Shown piece after piece: positions 9,175-19,093 of a DNA stretch of 53,536 bases; the first letter of the stretch is position 1, and the number at the start of each line of letters is the position of its first letter. This DNA comes from Legionella steigerwaltii (GTDB lineage: Bacteria; Pseudomonadota; Gammaproteobacteria; Legionellales; Legionellaceae), in contig NZ_LNYZ01000019.1 in the NCBI RefSeq assembly GCF_001468065.1, positions 1-53,536 of the forward strand. The letters run 5' to 3'. The notes under the pieces are model-generated. The model was not told the origin of the DNA. It ran no database searches and saw nothing but the letters and a program-made list of their open reading frames with translations. The translations under genes and the position numbers were made by a program.

Positions 9175-10728
9175 TTATTCCTTCACTTGGCCACGAAAAT
9201 GAGATGGTCTGAGACCAGTTAATCCTAAAACCAATAAGTAAATTACCACAGCAACAAGAACATGGGCAGATAATATACTTAAGCGCATCACTGGAGAAAA
9301 CCCGAGCCAATAACTGACTGTACCACTCATTAAAATTAAATAAATACTGATTGCTGCATTCGCTAAGAGCAATTGCATGCTGTATTTTAACCATCCTGGT
9401 GATGGTTTGAATACCCCTCGTTTAACCAGTAAAAATAATAAAGTGCCGCAATTAACATAACCTGCTAACGCAGAAGCTAAAGTCAAACCAGCGTGAGCGA
9501 AGTGCCAAACAAATACAGAACATAATAAAGTATTAACCACCATAGAAATCGCCCCCACTTTAACTGGGGTACTGATATCTTGGCGCGCATAAAAACCTGA
9601 AGCCAGTACTTTTACCATCATAAAAGCAGGTACTCCTGCTCCAAGAGTAATTAAGCTTTTTTGAGTCTGAATCACATCGTAAGCAGTAAATTTACCATAA
9701 GCGAAACAGCTCGCAATCAGAGGTAAAGCAAATAAACACAATCCCAAACCTGCAGGAACCCCTATAAGCAAAATAGTACGCAATCCCCAATCTAACGCAC
9801 TTGAGTATTGGCTCATGCTTTGTTCTGCATGCCTTCGTGATAAATGAGGAAGAATCACTGTTGCAATCGCCACACCAAAAACCCCTAATGGAAAATCAGT
9901 GAGACGATCGGTGTAATACAACCAAGAGACACTTCCAACCTTTAAAAAGGAGGCAAAAATACTGTCAACCATTAAATTCAGCTGGGCAATAGAAACACCA
10001 AACAAAGCAGGGATCATCAGCTTTAGCACTTTGTTAACCCCGGCATCATTTCTAACCAGGCTAGGCCTTACTAATAAATTGCGCTGATGCAAAAAAGGGA
10101 TTTGAAAAAGCAATTGCACAATACCTGCAATCAGAACTCCCCAAGCCAAACCCACTACTGGTCTTGGCAAATGAGGACATAAATAGATCGCAGCAAGAAT
10201 CATACTGATGTTTAATAATACCGGTGTAAATGCTGGAATTGCAAAATAACCATAGGTATTTAATACAGCCCCAGCCATGGCTGTTAGCGAAACCAACATC
10301 AAAAAAGGAAAAGTAATACGCAGCATTTCTGTTGCCAATACAGCACGGCTGCTGTCATGACTAAAACCAGGGGCAAATAAAAAGATAATCACAGGTGCTG
10401 CCAATATCCCAATTAGAGTAACAACACTAAGAATTGAACCCAGATACCCAGCGATACGTGCAATAAAAACACGAACATCATCTGGTGATCGCGCTTTTTG
10501 ATATTCAGCAAGTACAGGAACAAAAGCTTGCGCAAAAGCTCCTTCTGCAAAGAGGCGGCGCATAAAATTAGGAATTCGAAACGCTACAAAAAAAGCGTCC
10601 ATCCCTGCTTGAGCACCAAAAAAATTGGCAAGAACCATATCACGTATAAAACCGACTATACGCGAAATGAAGGTCATGACTGAAACCAGTGTCGTTGAAC
10701 GCAGTAAGCTCTGTCGTTTAGGTACCAT
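9175..10728 (-). CDS. murJ: Lipid II flippase MurJ (MviN)
   Basis: A polytopic inner-membrane protein of the MOP superfamily that flips lipid II to the periplasm for peptidoglycan synthesis. The family N-terminus is clear: VSVMTFISRIVGFIRD, then FFVAFRIPNFMRRLFAEGAF and FVPVLAEY, followed by about 14 hydrophobic segments. I chose the ATG at 10728 (MVPKRQSLLRS) because MurJ homologues start about here. The frame stays open to 10815 with further ATGs at 10752 and 10815, but these give an unlikely extra N-terminus and no better ribosome-binding site. The next gene starts four bases after the stop. Confidence 0.95.
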   Translation of the reverse strand: MVPKRQSLLRSTTLVSVMTFISRIVGFIRDMVLANFFGAQAGMDAFFVAFRIPNFMRRLFAEGAFAQAFVPVLAEYQKARSPDDVRVFIARIAGYLGSILSVVTLIGILAAPVIIFLFAPGFSHDSSRAVLATEMLRITFPFLMLVSLTAMAGAVLNTYGYFAIPAFTPVLLNISMILAAIYLCPHLPRPVVGLAWGVLIAGIVQLLFQIPFLHQRNLLVRPSLVRNDAGVNKVLKLMIPALFGVSIAQLNLMVDSIFASFLKVGSVSWLYYTDRLTDFPLGVFGVAIATVILPHLSRRHAEQSMSQYSSALDWGLRTILLIGVPAGLGLCLFALPLIASCFAYGKFTAYDVIQTQKSLITLGAGVPAFMMVKVLASGFYARQDISTPVKVGAISMVVNTLLCSVFVWHFAHAGLTLASALAGYVNCGTLLFLLVKRGVFKPSPGWLKYSMQLLLANAAISIYLILMSGTVSYWLGFSPVMRLSILSAHVLVAVVIYLLVLGLTGLRPSHFRGQVKE

Positions 10729-10948
10729 AATTTCTGTTTCTGTGGCTGACATAATTTTTATGCATGAAATAAAATACCTTATGATATACCTAAATGAGTT
10801 AACTTTCATAACCAAATGCAGGGTATTGGACTTTAAAATTTAATTACTAAAGCGGTATTGATTCCATATTGATCAATTGATTATGCATATAAATAGCACA
10901 TATCGCAATAGGGAGAATCAATTTATGCTTTAGAAACAAAGAAGTCTA

Positions 10949-10977
10949 TTGACAAATTCTGACTCATTGTGCATGAT
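10949..10977 (+). promoter_or_regulatory. Promoter of rpsT
   Basis: TTGACA (10949-10954) is followed after 17 bases by CATGAT (10972-10977), about 40 bases before the rpsT start. The -35 is perfect and the -10 matches at four of six positions. Confidence 0.55.
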
Positions 10978-11018
10978 CAGCATCTTTTTGTACCGTCTGA
11001 ATGAGTGGAGATTTTTAA

Positions 11019-11285
11019 GTGGCAAATATTAAATCAGCGATCAAACGTGCCCGTCAAAACGTAAAATTACGTCAACACAACGCCAGTGCACGTTCTATGT
11101 TCCGCACTTACATCAAAAATGTAATTAAAGCTGTTGAATCAGGTGATAAAGAAGCCGCTCATGCTGCCTACACCAAAGCACAGCCAGTTATTGATAAAGC
11201 TGCTGGAAAGGGTTTAATTCATAAGAATAAAGCTGCTCGTATTAAAAGCCGTCTAGTAGCTCGTGTTAAGGCAATGACTGCTTAA
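11019..11285 (+). CDS. rpsT: 30S ribosomal protein S20
   Basis: The 88-residue, Lys/Arg/Ala-rich protein binds 16S rRNA early in 30S assembly. It begins [18 protein letters not shown] and ends with the family helix [16 protein letters not shown]. The start codon is GTG, with a ribosome-binding site (GTGGAG) eight bases upstream. In E. coli rpsT begins with UUG and the weak start is part of autoregulation by S20; the GTG here may do the same (inference). It is a single-gene unit between its own promoter and a terminator. Confidence 0.97.
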   Translation: MANIKSAIKRARQNVKLRQHNASARSMFRTYIKNVIKAVESGDKEAAHAAYTKAQPVIDKAAGKGLIHKNKAARIKSRLVARVKAMTA

Positions 11286-11303
11286 TCGCTTAATTCATTA
11301 GTT

Positions 11304-11332
11304 TCGAACTGGCATTGCCAGTTCGACATTCT
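11304..11332 (+). terminator. Rho-independent terminator of rpsT
   Basis: A 10-bp stem TCGAACTGGC / GCCAGTTCGA (11304-11313 and 11317-11326) with loop ATT is followed by a T-rich run. It lies 19 bases past the rpsT stop. Confidence 0.75.
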
Positions 11333-11364
11333 TTCTTCTCAAGCATTAATAATCATTTTTATAT

Positions 11365-12123
11365 TCAGGGTGTAGGCAGAGCGCTGGAAGGAAAATCAGT
11401 ATTTGTGATTATTCTTGCTCTTGCATTGAGTAGGTCATTCATTAATGTTTCATGCAAATCAAATGATTGCAATATCGTCAAAAGATGCGTATTTTCTTTC
11501 AAGATGTTAATTATTTTTCCTGCCACTAATTCATCTTCCGGAAAAGGTATGAATCGCTCTGCAGCACCATCAAGTAATCGATTTTTATTTTCAATTTCAC
11601 CTTCTATTATATCAACAGTATCCAGTGAAGTAGCTTGCTTAAGACGCTCTTTAAATCCCTCTTCTTGTTTCACAAGAAATTCTGCAACTAGTTTAAGCTC
11701 TTTTAGTTTCGTGATGAAAAGCAACAACGAAGTTTTTTGGACACTAGTTAAATCAGCTAATGAATCTTGCACGCTCAATAATTCATTTTTAGCTACAATG
11801 CTTTTTGTTACATGCTCTGTGTAATTCAACAAGAGCTCTATTTTTTTGAAATCAGGACGAGAAGCCAAATGCACCATCACTCTTGATATAATTTCTTGAT
11901 TAGTCCCCATCAGGAGTTTAGTTAAAAATTGGTGGATTTCTTTTCCCTCTTTAATTAACTCTTGAACAACAGCATCAAACTCCTCCCTTGTTTTTACCTC
12001 ATAAAGTTTATTTTGAAGCAAATCAATTTTTTTACACAAAGCATCAATTTTTGTTTCGGCTTTAGCAAAATCTCCAATAACACGGCTAACATTCTCCTGT
12101 TTTTCCTGAAAAATTCTACCCAT
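11365..12123 (-). CDS. Unassigned coiled-coil protein, effector candidate
   Basis: I do not recognise a family for this 252-residue protein. It is almost entirely helical, with heptad-like Leu/Lys/Glu patterns along its length (for example FAKAETKIDALCKKIDLLQN) and no signal peptide or membrane segment. It is the last of three same-strand unassigned genes (15231 to 11365) between rpsT and enhC. In L. pneumophila I recall genes at this place (lpg2637, lpg2638) being reported as Dot/Icm substrates; whether this is an orthologue needs a search. Secretion by Dot/Icm is inference from genus and context. Confidence 0.6.
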   Translation of the reverse strand: MGRIFQEKQENVSRVIGDFAKAETKIDALCKKIDLLQNKLYEVKTREEFDAVVQELIKEGKEIHQFLTKLLMGTNQEIISRVMVHLASRPDFKKIELLLNYTEHVTKSIVAKNELLSVQDSLADLTSVQKTSLLLFITKLKELKLVAEFLVKQEEGFKERLKQATSLDTVDIIEGEIENKNRLLDGAAERFIPFPEDELVAGKIINILKENTHLLTILQSFDLHETLMNDLLNARARIITNTDFPSSALPTP

Positions 12124-12154
12124 TTCTATTTCCTCAATGTAATTAGCGCTGCGC

Positions 12155-13459
12155 TTAAACTTTTAATACTGTCGATGCCTCATTTTTAACCTGTTTTGCA
12201 TTTTCATTTTCTTTTTGTAAAACGACAAGAAAAGTATCTACCCCACTAAACGTCAACTGTTCTACTTTTGGTTTTGGCTCAGTGGGTACAGTAGGTACTG
12301 CTCTCGATTTTTCTACTTTCTCTACACTTGCGTCAACTGCACTCAAACTGGGTGTATCAACCTTACCCTTTTCAGGAACAGCCAATCTTTTTCTCGCATC
12401 TTCAAGTATAAATGCCTTTGCTTTTTCTACAGCGGCTTGAACACTATGTGCCCACTTTGGAACGTCGGGTAGTTCCTTTTTAAGTTTATCATCCCGGCCC
12501 ACACCCACTGATTTAACTTGATATCGTGTTCCTTTAACTTGACTCACTTCAGTTATTTCAGGAGTAAGTCCTCTGCTTCCGCCTGTCGTTCTAAATTCCA
12601 CAAGCTCATTATACTCTCTATCAACTTTCTCTAATAATGCACTTAGGCTTTCCGTTGTTAGGCCCTCTCTAACAATCCGCTCTATTTCTTTTCTTGCCGC
12701 CTCATAATCGACTTTTAATTCAGACATGTTGATTCGACAAGGCTCTTGTTGATGAGCAAATAGTTCTAATTCAATCACATCCTCTAGGTCTAATTTTTGT
12801 GAGGGGGCACTAAAGTATTGCTCTTCAAGTGAAAGTTCACTTCCTTTCTTTGCTACCCATTTTTTATAAAATTCTGCAAATTCTTCACAAAGTTTTTCAA
12901 TTTCACCTTCTTCAAAAAATTCTTGATAAATTTCCGTTGTGGCAAGTCCACGCATATGTTGATTGAATTCTTTTGGTGTATACGACTTATTATCTTTTAA
13001 TCGATAATGGTTATGATTTTGCCAAAATTCTGTTGCAAGATGATGCATTAATTTGCCATGAAGCTCATCGCTGCCTCTGAGATACAAATCGCATCCACCG
13101 TCAACTTTTTCTCTTTGAACTTTCGCTGCCGCGTTAAATAATTTATCTCTAAATTCTTGGGGGTACTGATCCAGTCCATCTGGAACCCAAAAGTACCAAG
13201 TTAAAGTGAATCCTTTAACCTGAACTGCTACTTGTACCTCAATTTCTTCACCCTCATCCCTAATTTCATAGACGACACCCTTGGTCAATCTAAATTTAAA
13301 ACCCTCTTCATTAAAATCTTTTTCTCTCTTTCGGTATTGAGCTTTATTGCCTGATGCGACAAGCAATTGAAGTTCTTTAGTTTGTTCAGTATCTTTATAT
13401 GAAGTAACTTTAGGGACGGTATGTTTTTTCTTTAAAAAAACAAAAAAAGGGTTGGGCAT
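12155..13459 (-). CDS. Unassigned protein, Dot/Icm effector candidate
   Basis: The 434-residue protein is soluble, with no signal peptide or membrane segment. The N-terminal half is a compact alpha/beta-looking region (VYEIRDEGEEIEVQVAVQVK, then FTLTWYFWVPDGLD). The middle is Glu-rich and helical (EFFEEGEIEKLCEEFAEFYK). The tail is disordered and rich in Pro, Lys and Val (about residues 330-434). I cannot name a family. It starts 173 bases beyond the neighbouring 532-residue gene's stop and is followed after 31 bases by the coiled-coil gene, so the last two are likely cotranscribed. Effector status is inferred. Confidence 0.6.
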   Translation of the reverse strand: MPNPFFVFLKKKHTVPKVTSYKDTEQTKELQLLVASGNKAQYRKREKDFNEEGFKFRLTKGVVYEIRDEGEEIEVQVAVQVKGFTLTWYFWVPDGLDQYPQEFRDKLFNAAAKVQREKVDGGCDLYLRGSDELHGKLMHHLATEFWQNHNHYRLKDNKSYTPKEFNQHMRGLATTEIYQEFFEEGEIEKLCEEFAEFYKKWVAKKGSELSLEEQYFSAPSQKLDLEDVIELELFAHQQEPCRINMSELKVDYEAARKEIERIVREGLTTESLSALLEKVDREYNELVEFRTTGGSRGLTPEITEVSQVKGTRYQVKSVGVGRDDKLKKELPDVPKWAHSVQAAVEKAKAFILEDARKRLAVPEKGKVDTPSLSAVDASVEKVEKSRAVPTVPTEPKPKVEQLTFSGVDTFLVVLQKENENAKQVKNEASTVLKV

Positions 13460-13632
13460 AATGAACCACCATCAATTATAAATACAAAAAAAACTCCACA
13501 TTGAGCTTGTATTTTAACCTGTGACCAAAATACAAGCAATCGTTAATTATATTTATAATTCCTAAGAGAAATGCTTTAGGCTAATAAGCAGCAAGTTAAT
13601 AAATAGGAATGATTTGTACAAGAGATATGAGT

Positions 13633-15231
13633 TTAAGGAGGACAACAACCACAATCTGCTCTTCCTTCATCATACATTTGATACTGGGCTGTTTCATCCT
13701 TAACCTCTTTTTTTTCTTCATCTAGAGGAGCGGAAGACGCTAGAAAAAAATGCGAGCCTTTACCCCAGCTATTTTTTTCCAAAAAAAAACGAGAATCTAA
13801 AGAAATGGAACTTGTTTTTAATTGCTCACTATCAGTTTCACTAAGCCAGTTTACCTGTTTTTCGGTCAGCGAATAAATTTTAACTAACTCTTCAATAAAA
13901 ATTGATTTCTCATCGCCGGATAAAGAAAGCAACATTTCAACCGCTGATTCAGAATCGGCTAACGCATTGATGACATTGCGAAGTTTTTTTTGCAAGTCCG
14001 GACTCTTAGCATTTTTTAGTGCATTAATTAAGAGCATTAAAGGTGAAAACGTATAATCTCTTACTGTACTTACAGGCGCACAATGCGTAAAAGAAGAACC
14101 TAGCTCTTTAGGATCTGTATGTATATAATCAATTAAAAAATCAGTAATTGGTGCTATTTGAAGTTGATGATCGATTGCAGCAACCAAGGCACGCACTATC
14201 ATCATAATACCATTTAAATTAGCGTGTTCCCCTGTATTAATTGTTTGCGATAATGCTAAATTAATTTGATCATTTGAATTGCTCTTCCATACTTGATGCA
14301 CTATGCGAATTAAATCACTTACAACTTCTGAGTTTTGATTGATGTATGCAGCAGAAACAAGCGAAATAAGAATAATGTGCAGGGCATTCTTCCCTTTATG
14401 AGGACCTAGTTCATGTGCTTTACATAAAGCATTAATCAGATCTTTAGGAAGTATGTTATTCACATCGAGCAGAATATTACTAATTAGCTTTATTAGTTGA
14501 GAATTATTTTCTCCAGCGTCCTTTATTGCACAAGCTAAAACATAGACACCGCTTTTACCTTTAAAAGAACCATAGGCAATTTCCTGAGTTAAAGACATAC
14601 TTAGAGCAACTGGCGACTTTTTAATAAAAGCTTTCAAAAGCTCGGCAATTAATTCAGCTGTATTCTGATTACCAGGTACTGCAGCAGCATTTGCAAAAGC
14701 ACGAGCGAGTAAAAGAATTGCGTTTTTTCCTTTTTCACTACCTTCTTCTATATTTTTTGTGACAACATCAGAAAGAATATCTCCTTTTTTCTCTAGTAGA
14801 TGGCTAAAAATATAATTAATAGCTATAACCGCTGGGGTATTCCTAGGGTCATAAGTTGCAGAGAAGAGATTATCCATCCACGCATAAGCAACAGTTTGCC
14901 CTGCGAATTTTCCACCAAGGGGCTGTTCAAAGATTGAAATTAAACGATCTTGATCTTCATCATTGTCTAATTGATAAAGAAGCGAACAAATTTGTTGCGC
15001 GGCTCCCACATCATATGTGTTTACTGCACACTGAAGTGCATAAGTTAGCCAATAGTGAAAATTACTTTGCATTAAATCACTGGAATTGGGAACGTTCTTT
15101 ATAAAATGAGAAAGTTGTGTGATCAACCATTCTAAGTCATCTTTCGAAAGCACTGGTGACTTGTCGCCTTGATAGTTATCTAATGGGATAGATAGAAAAC
15201 CTGATTGAAATAGATCGTGAGCATCGCCCAT
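13633..15231 (-). CDS. Unassigned all-helical protein with C-terminal Cys cluster
   Basis: The 532-residue protein has no recognisable catalytic motif. Most of it looks like alpha-solenoid repeats, with recurring pieces such as GKNAILLLARAFANAA, GKSGVYVLACAIKDAG and GKNALHIILISLVSAA about 60 residues apart, each preceded by a Gly-Lys pair. The C-terminus is acidic (EEEKKEVKDE) and ends in a cysteine cluster, CGCCPP. Acidic stretches near the C-terminus are common in Dot/Icm substrates, and a terminal Cys cluster could be lipidated in a host cell; both points are inference. It is the first of the three unassigned genes next to enhC. Confidence 0.6.
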   Translation of the reverse strand: MGDAHDLFQSGFLSIPLDNYQGDKSPVLSKDDLEWLITQLSHFIKNVPNSSDLMQSNFHYWLTYALQCAVNTYDVGAAQQICSLLYQLDNDEDQDRLISIFEQPLGGKFAGQTVAYAWMDNLFSATYDPRNTPAVIAINYIFSHLLEKKGDILSDVVTKNIEEGSEKGKNAILLLARAFANAAAVPGNQNTAELIAELLKAFIKKSPVALSMSLTQEIAYGSFKGKSGVYVLACAIKDAGENNSQLIKLISNILLDVNNILPKDLINALCKAHELGPHKGKNALHIILISLVSAAYINQNSEVVSDLIRIVHQVWKSNSNDQINLALSQTINTGEHANLNGIMMIVRALVAAIDHQLQIAPITDFLIDYIHTDPKELGSSFTHCAPVSTVRDYTFSPLMLLINALKNAKSPDLQKKLRNVINALADSESAVEMLLSLSGDEKSIFIEELVKIYSLTEKQVNWLSETDSEQLKTSSISLDSRFFLEKNSWGKGSHFFLASSAPLDEEKKEVKDETAQYQMYDEGRADCGCCPP

Positions 15232-15427
15232 GTATATTTGGCCTAAAAAAACACAGTGTTAATTTTTATTATGATACCATATGAGTTTATATACAAGAAG
15301 TGTTGCACTGCGATATTTGCAATCAGCGTAACTGTCTTGAATATACTTAAATATAAGAGAGTTACGCTTAAGAAAAAATGATCACGTTGGAACCGGCGCT
15401 TCTAAAGTCAAATGCGCGTCTGACTGA

Positions 15428-18400
15428 CTAACCATAAATACTAACTCTTCGTGCTTGATTTAATTGCTCAAAAGCGCGTTTTGCTGGTACAAAATTAGGA
15501 TATTGGGTCACTAAGCGTTGTAAAATCATACGCGATAAGATTTCATCTCCCTGATTCCACTCATTTAATGCTTCTAGATACATAAAATCAGCAGTTTGTC
15601 CCGCAGTAATAGGTGCTTTATTCATCAATATAGGCTCAATAAAACTGACGCGAGCTTGAGTTTGTGCTTCCAATCGCTGTAAGACTTTACGCGCTTGTAC
15701 ACTACCATTCTCACTGGCTTGCTGCAATAATTGCTTGCCTTTAGAAACCGAACGCTCACCCGCAGTACCTTCTAGATAATAAGTACCTAATTGATATTGT
15801 GCATAAGCATTTTGACGTGCAGCCAGTTTTTCATAAAGACTTGCAGCCATTTTGGGGTTTTTCTCAACACCTAAACCATAATGGTACATCCTTGCTAAAG
15901 CCAGCATCGCTTTTTCATTACCTTTATCTGCAGATTGTTGGTAATATTTGAGCGCATTATTGAAATCAAGTTTGGTAGTGACTCCTGTTTCAGACAATAA
16001 TCCTAACTGGTAAAGCGCATTAGCATTACCTAAATCTGCTGCTTTTTTATACCAGGATAAAGCTTGTTGCGTATCACGAGCCTGGCCCAAACCATTGAAA
16101 TAAATTGCTCCTAATTGATTCATGGCCTCATGAACTTGGTGAGTTGCTGCTTGCGCAAATAGATCTTTGGCTTTTTGATAATCGACAGGGGTTCCTTTAC
16201 CATATAAATACATGAGCGCCAGATTATAAACTCCTAAAACATCTCCTTTTGCAGCAGCCTGTTCATAGTCTTTTAACGCCTGAGTATAATTATCATTAAC
16301 TGTTTCTTCAATAAAACCTAAAGCAACAGAAGCCTCAGGCAGAACTGTAGTAGCTTTCTGATACCACTGCTTAGCCAAATTATAATCAGGATCTCCATTC
16401 TCACCCAGTTGATAAAACTGGCCTAATAAATACTGCGCAAGAGGGTTGCCTTGTTCCGCAGAAGCAGTATACCAACGTTGCGCTTCTGCAAGATTAGGTT
16501 CAGAGCCTAACCCTTTTTCCAGCATAAAAGCCAATTTCAATTGCGCATACTGATCTCCTTTTGCAGCCAAACCTGTATAAATTTGTTTGGCTTCTTGCAT
16601 TTTTTCCGGATCAGAATTTTCGGCCAAATAGTAGTCCGCTAAAACTATTCCTGCGTGACTGTTTCCTAATTTATAAGAATGGATCAAATTAGGTATGAAG
16701 TCTTGCCCACTTTGTCTTTGTAATACTGCCATATTAAAATCAGCATAAGAAAATTTATCATCAACGGATTGCTGTAATTGTGCCATTCCTTTGTTCTTGT
16801 CTTGAGCCAATCCTTTTCCTTCGGCAGCATAAGTTCCCAAGATAAAATCACTTACTGCGTTTTGTCCTGATTGTTGATACCAGGTAATTGCTTGTCCTGG
16901 ATCTGCTTTTACACCTATACCCCGATCATAGAGCAAGCCCAGTAATAATGCGGCATTTTCATCACCTTTAGACGCTTGTTCCTTAGCAACCAGAAAAGCG
17001 TGCGCTTGCCTTTGTTTATCCTGGTCCATGGCATTATAAAATGCGAGCGGCAATAACGCTTGAGAAACACCCCGATCTGCTGCTCCTTGATACAGTTGGC
17101 GAATCATAGCGATTTTATGCTTTCTGACATTCACACTTAAACCACTATCATTTTGACGAGCCAAGTTATCTGCTAACTCATATTCCGCAGGGCCGTAATT
17201 ATTAGCTGCAGCCAGATATAACATAGACATTGCTTGTTCTTGATTCGGCTGAATGTATACCGTACCATCTGGACCGGTTATGCCTTGTGAAAGGATTCTG
17301 GCCAAAACATATTGAGATTTTTTATTGCCTTTAAACGCCGCATCGGTTAAATCATTTAATGCAAGTTGATAACCTTGTTTATCCTTGGCATGTTGCAAAT
17401 ATAAAATCCCTAAATTGTATTCAGCCCCCAAATGCTGCTGTTGCGCTGCGTTTTGATAAAAAATAATTGCTGACGAATCACTTTGCGCCACACCAATGCC
17501 ATATTGAAACATTTGCCCTATTTGAAATTGTGATTGAGCATCACCTAATATCGCCCTGAAGTATAAATGATTAAACACTGACATATAGTTAAGCTGCGCT
17601 TGCCATCCCTGAGTCCATAAATCCATGATGCTGGCTTGTGAATAATCATCATAATCATAATAACTGGCATCAAGATAAGGTACAGGTAGATTCAATTGAG
17701 AATATATTGGAGTATTTATTCTTTCTAAAGCAGATAACTGATGATCTAAAGGATAAAGAGGATATGTCCATTGATTCGCCTGGAAACCAGGGGTCTTGTT
17801 CAAGATTGCATCATAGTAACTGGTGATGGGAACATCATTAGGTTGGACTAATTCAAATTGAGGTTTAAAAACAGCTTGACGCATTATCTTTTTCAATTGT
17901 GGTGCTTGGTTATAAGCAAAATCTCCTAATACCGTGGGATTATGCCAAGCACTCAATATTCCCTTCATTTGAAAATCTGTTTGCTCCAATTTATCAGTTG
18001 TACCATTACTTAACCAAAGTGCTGCCTGTGCCAAAGCAGCCTCCTGATTTTTTGAACTTTCGTCCTGATTCGCCTGATTCAGCCATTGCTTCGCCAAATC
18101 TGGATCGGCCGTCACACCTATTCCTTTTTGATACATTTCAGCTAACTCGCGTTTGCCTTGTGGCAAACCATCCTGAGCCGCTTTTAAAGTCCACATGAAG
18201 GCAGTTTTAGGATCATAAATAGGACTTTTAGGTTCTAAATAAATATGAGCCAAATCCAAATACGCTTCATCATTCTGTTGATTTGTTGCCTGATTAAACC
18301 ATTTCAAGGCTTGTTCTTTTTGATTTTGTTGTAAAGCCAGTTCCCCCAAAGCAACCATAGCGGGTGCAAAACCTTGGGTTGCTGCTTGGTTTAATAATTC

Positions 18401-19033
18401 TTGACCTTTCTTTTCATCCTTATCAACCAATTTCCCTTCAAGATAAAGCTCCCCCATTTCGGTTATTGCATGAGGGTTGCCATTATTCACTGCTTTATTT
18501 AACCATATAAGACCTAATTTTTTATTTGATGAATTACGACTATCAATAAAATTCTTTGCTAAAGTAAACTGTGCAATGGAGTTACCATTTTTTGCCGCAT
18601 TAATGTAATAACGAGTTGCAGCATCCTCGTTACGTTTTACTCCAACTCCATATTTGTATGCCGCTGCTGTAAACATTTGGGCATCTACATCGCCCGCATC
18701 TGCCGCTTTTTTAAACCATGAAAAGGCTTGTTGTGGATCCTTATCGTGCAATAAAGTGTATTTAGCCACCATTTGGATGGCAGGAAGATATCCTTTTTGT
18801 GCCGATTGGGTAAAATAACGCATCGCCAACTGACTGTTTTTAAGCTGGCCATATCCATAGAGATAAATCCGTCCCAAATAGTAATCAGCAACTGCATTTT
18901 TCCCTGATTGACTCATTAAAGGCTCTATCGCTTTATTATAACTCCCTAGTCGATAAGCACTAAAATCATCAGCAAACGCATGTTGACTGGCTGATGCAAC
19001 GAATAAACAGACCCAAGGTACTAGCGATTTCAT
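15428..19033 (-). CDS. enhC: EnhC, Sel1-repeat enhanced-entry protein
   Basis: A large periplasmic protein (1,201 residues from the chosen start) built of many Sel1-like repeats, with pieces such as AMRYFTQSAQKGYLPA and ALSWYKKAADLGNANALYQL. A signal peptide ends near HAFA-DDF. I chose the ATG at 19033 (MKSLVPW) because a GAGGGAG ribosome-binding site precedes it; the frame also extends seven codons upstream. In L. pneumophila EnhC is reported to bind and restrain the lytic transglycosylase Slt, lowering release of NOD1-stimulating muropeptides, and to aid intracellular growth. It is the last gene of enhA-enhB-enhC. Confidence 0.95.
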   Translation of the reverse strand: MKSLVPWVCLFVASASQHAFADDFSAYRLGSYNKAIEPLMSQSGKNAVADYYLGRIYLYGYGQLKNSQLAMRYFTQSAQKGYLPAIQMVAKYTLLHDKDPQQAFSWFKKAADAGDVDAQMFTAAAYKYGVGVKRNEDAATRYYINAAKNGNSIAQFTLAKNFIDSRNSSNKKLGLIWLNKAVNNGNPHAITEMGELYLEGKLVDKDEKKGQELLNQAATQGFAPAMVALGELALQQNQKEQALKWFNQATNQQNDEAYLDLAHIYLEPKSPIYDPKTAFMWTLKAAQDGLPQGKRELAEMYQKGIGVTADPDLAKQWLNQANQDESSKNQEAALAQAALWLSNGTTDKLEQTDFQMKGILSAWHNPTVLGDFAYNQAPQLKKIMRQAVFKPQFELVQPNDVPITSYYDAILNKTPGFQANQWTYPLYPLDHQLSALERINTPIYSQLNLPVPYLDASYYDYDDYSQASIMDLWTQGWQAQLNYMSVFNHLYFRAILGDAQSQFQIGQMFQYGIGVAQSDSSAIIFYQNAAQQQHLGAEYNLGILYLQHAKDKQGYQLALNDLTDAAFKGNKKSQYVLARILSQGITGPDGTVYIQPNQEQAMSMLYLAAANNYGPAEYELADNLARQNDSGLSVNVRKHKIAMIRQLYQGAADRGVSQALLPLAFYNAMDQDKQRQAHAFLVAKEQASKGDENAALLLGLLYDRGIGVKADPGQAITWYQQSGQNAVSDFILGTYAAEGKGLAQDKNKGMAQLQQSVDDKFSYADFNMAVLQRQSGQDFIPNLIHSYKLGNSHAGIVLADYYLAENSDPEKMQEAKQIYTGLAAKGDQYAQLKLAFMLEKGLGSEPNLAEAQRWYTASAEQGNPLAQYLLGQFYQLGENGDPDYNLAKQWYQKATTVLPEASVALGFIEETVNDNYTQALKDYEQAAAKGDVLGVYNLALMYLYGKGTPVDYQKAKDLFAQAATHQVHEAMNQLGAIYFNGLGQARDTQQALSWYKKAADLGNANALYQLGLLSETGVTTKLDFNNALKYYQQSADKGNEKAMLALARMYHYGLGVEKNPKMAASLYEKLAARQNAYAQYQLGTYYLEGTAGERSVSKGKQLLQQASENGSVQARKVLQRLEAQTQARVSFIEPILMNKAPITAGQTADFMYLEALNEWNQGDEILSRMILQRLVTQYPNFVPAKRAFEQLNQARRVSIYG

Positions 19034-19093
19034 GAAGATTCTCCCTCTTTGCACAGCAATTTCACCTGAATTTTTATCATTATATTTTCAGAT

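Noticed and set aside
11315..11824. Plus-strand frame of 169 codons
   Set aside because: It is antisense to the coiled-coil gene; no ribosome-binding site and a low-complexity product.
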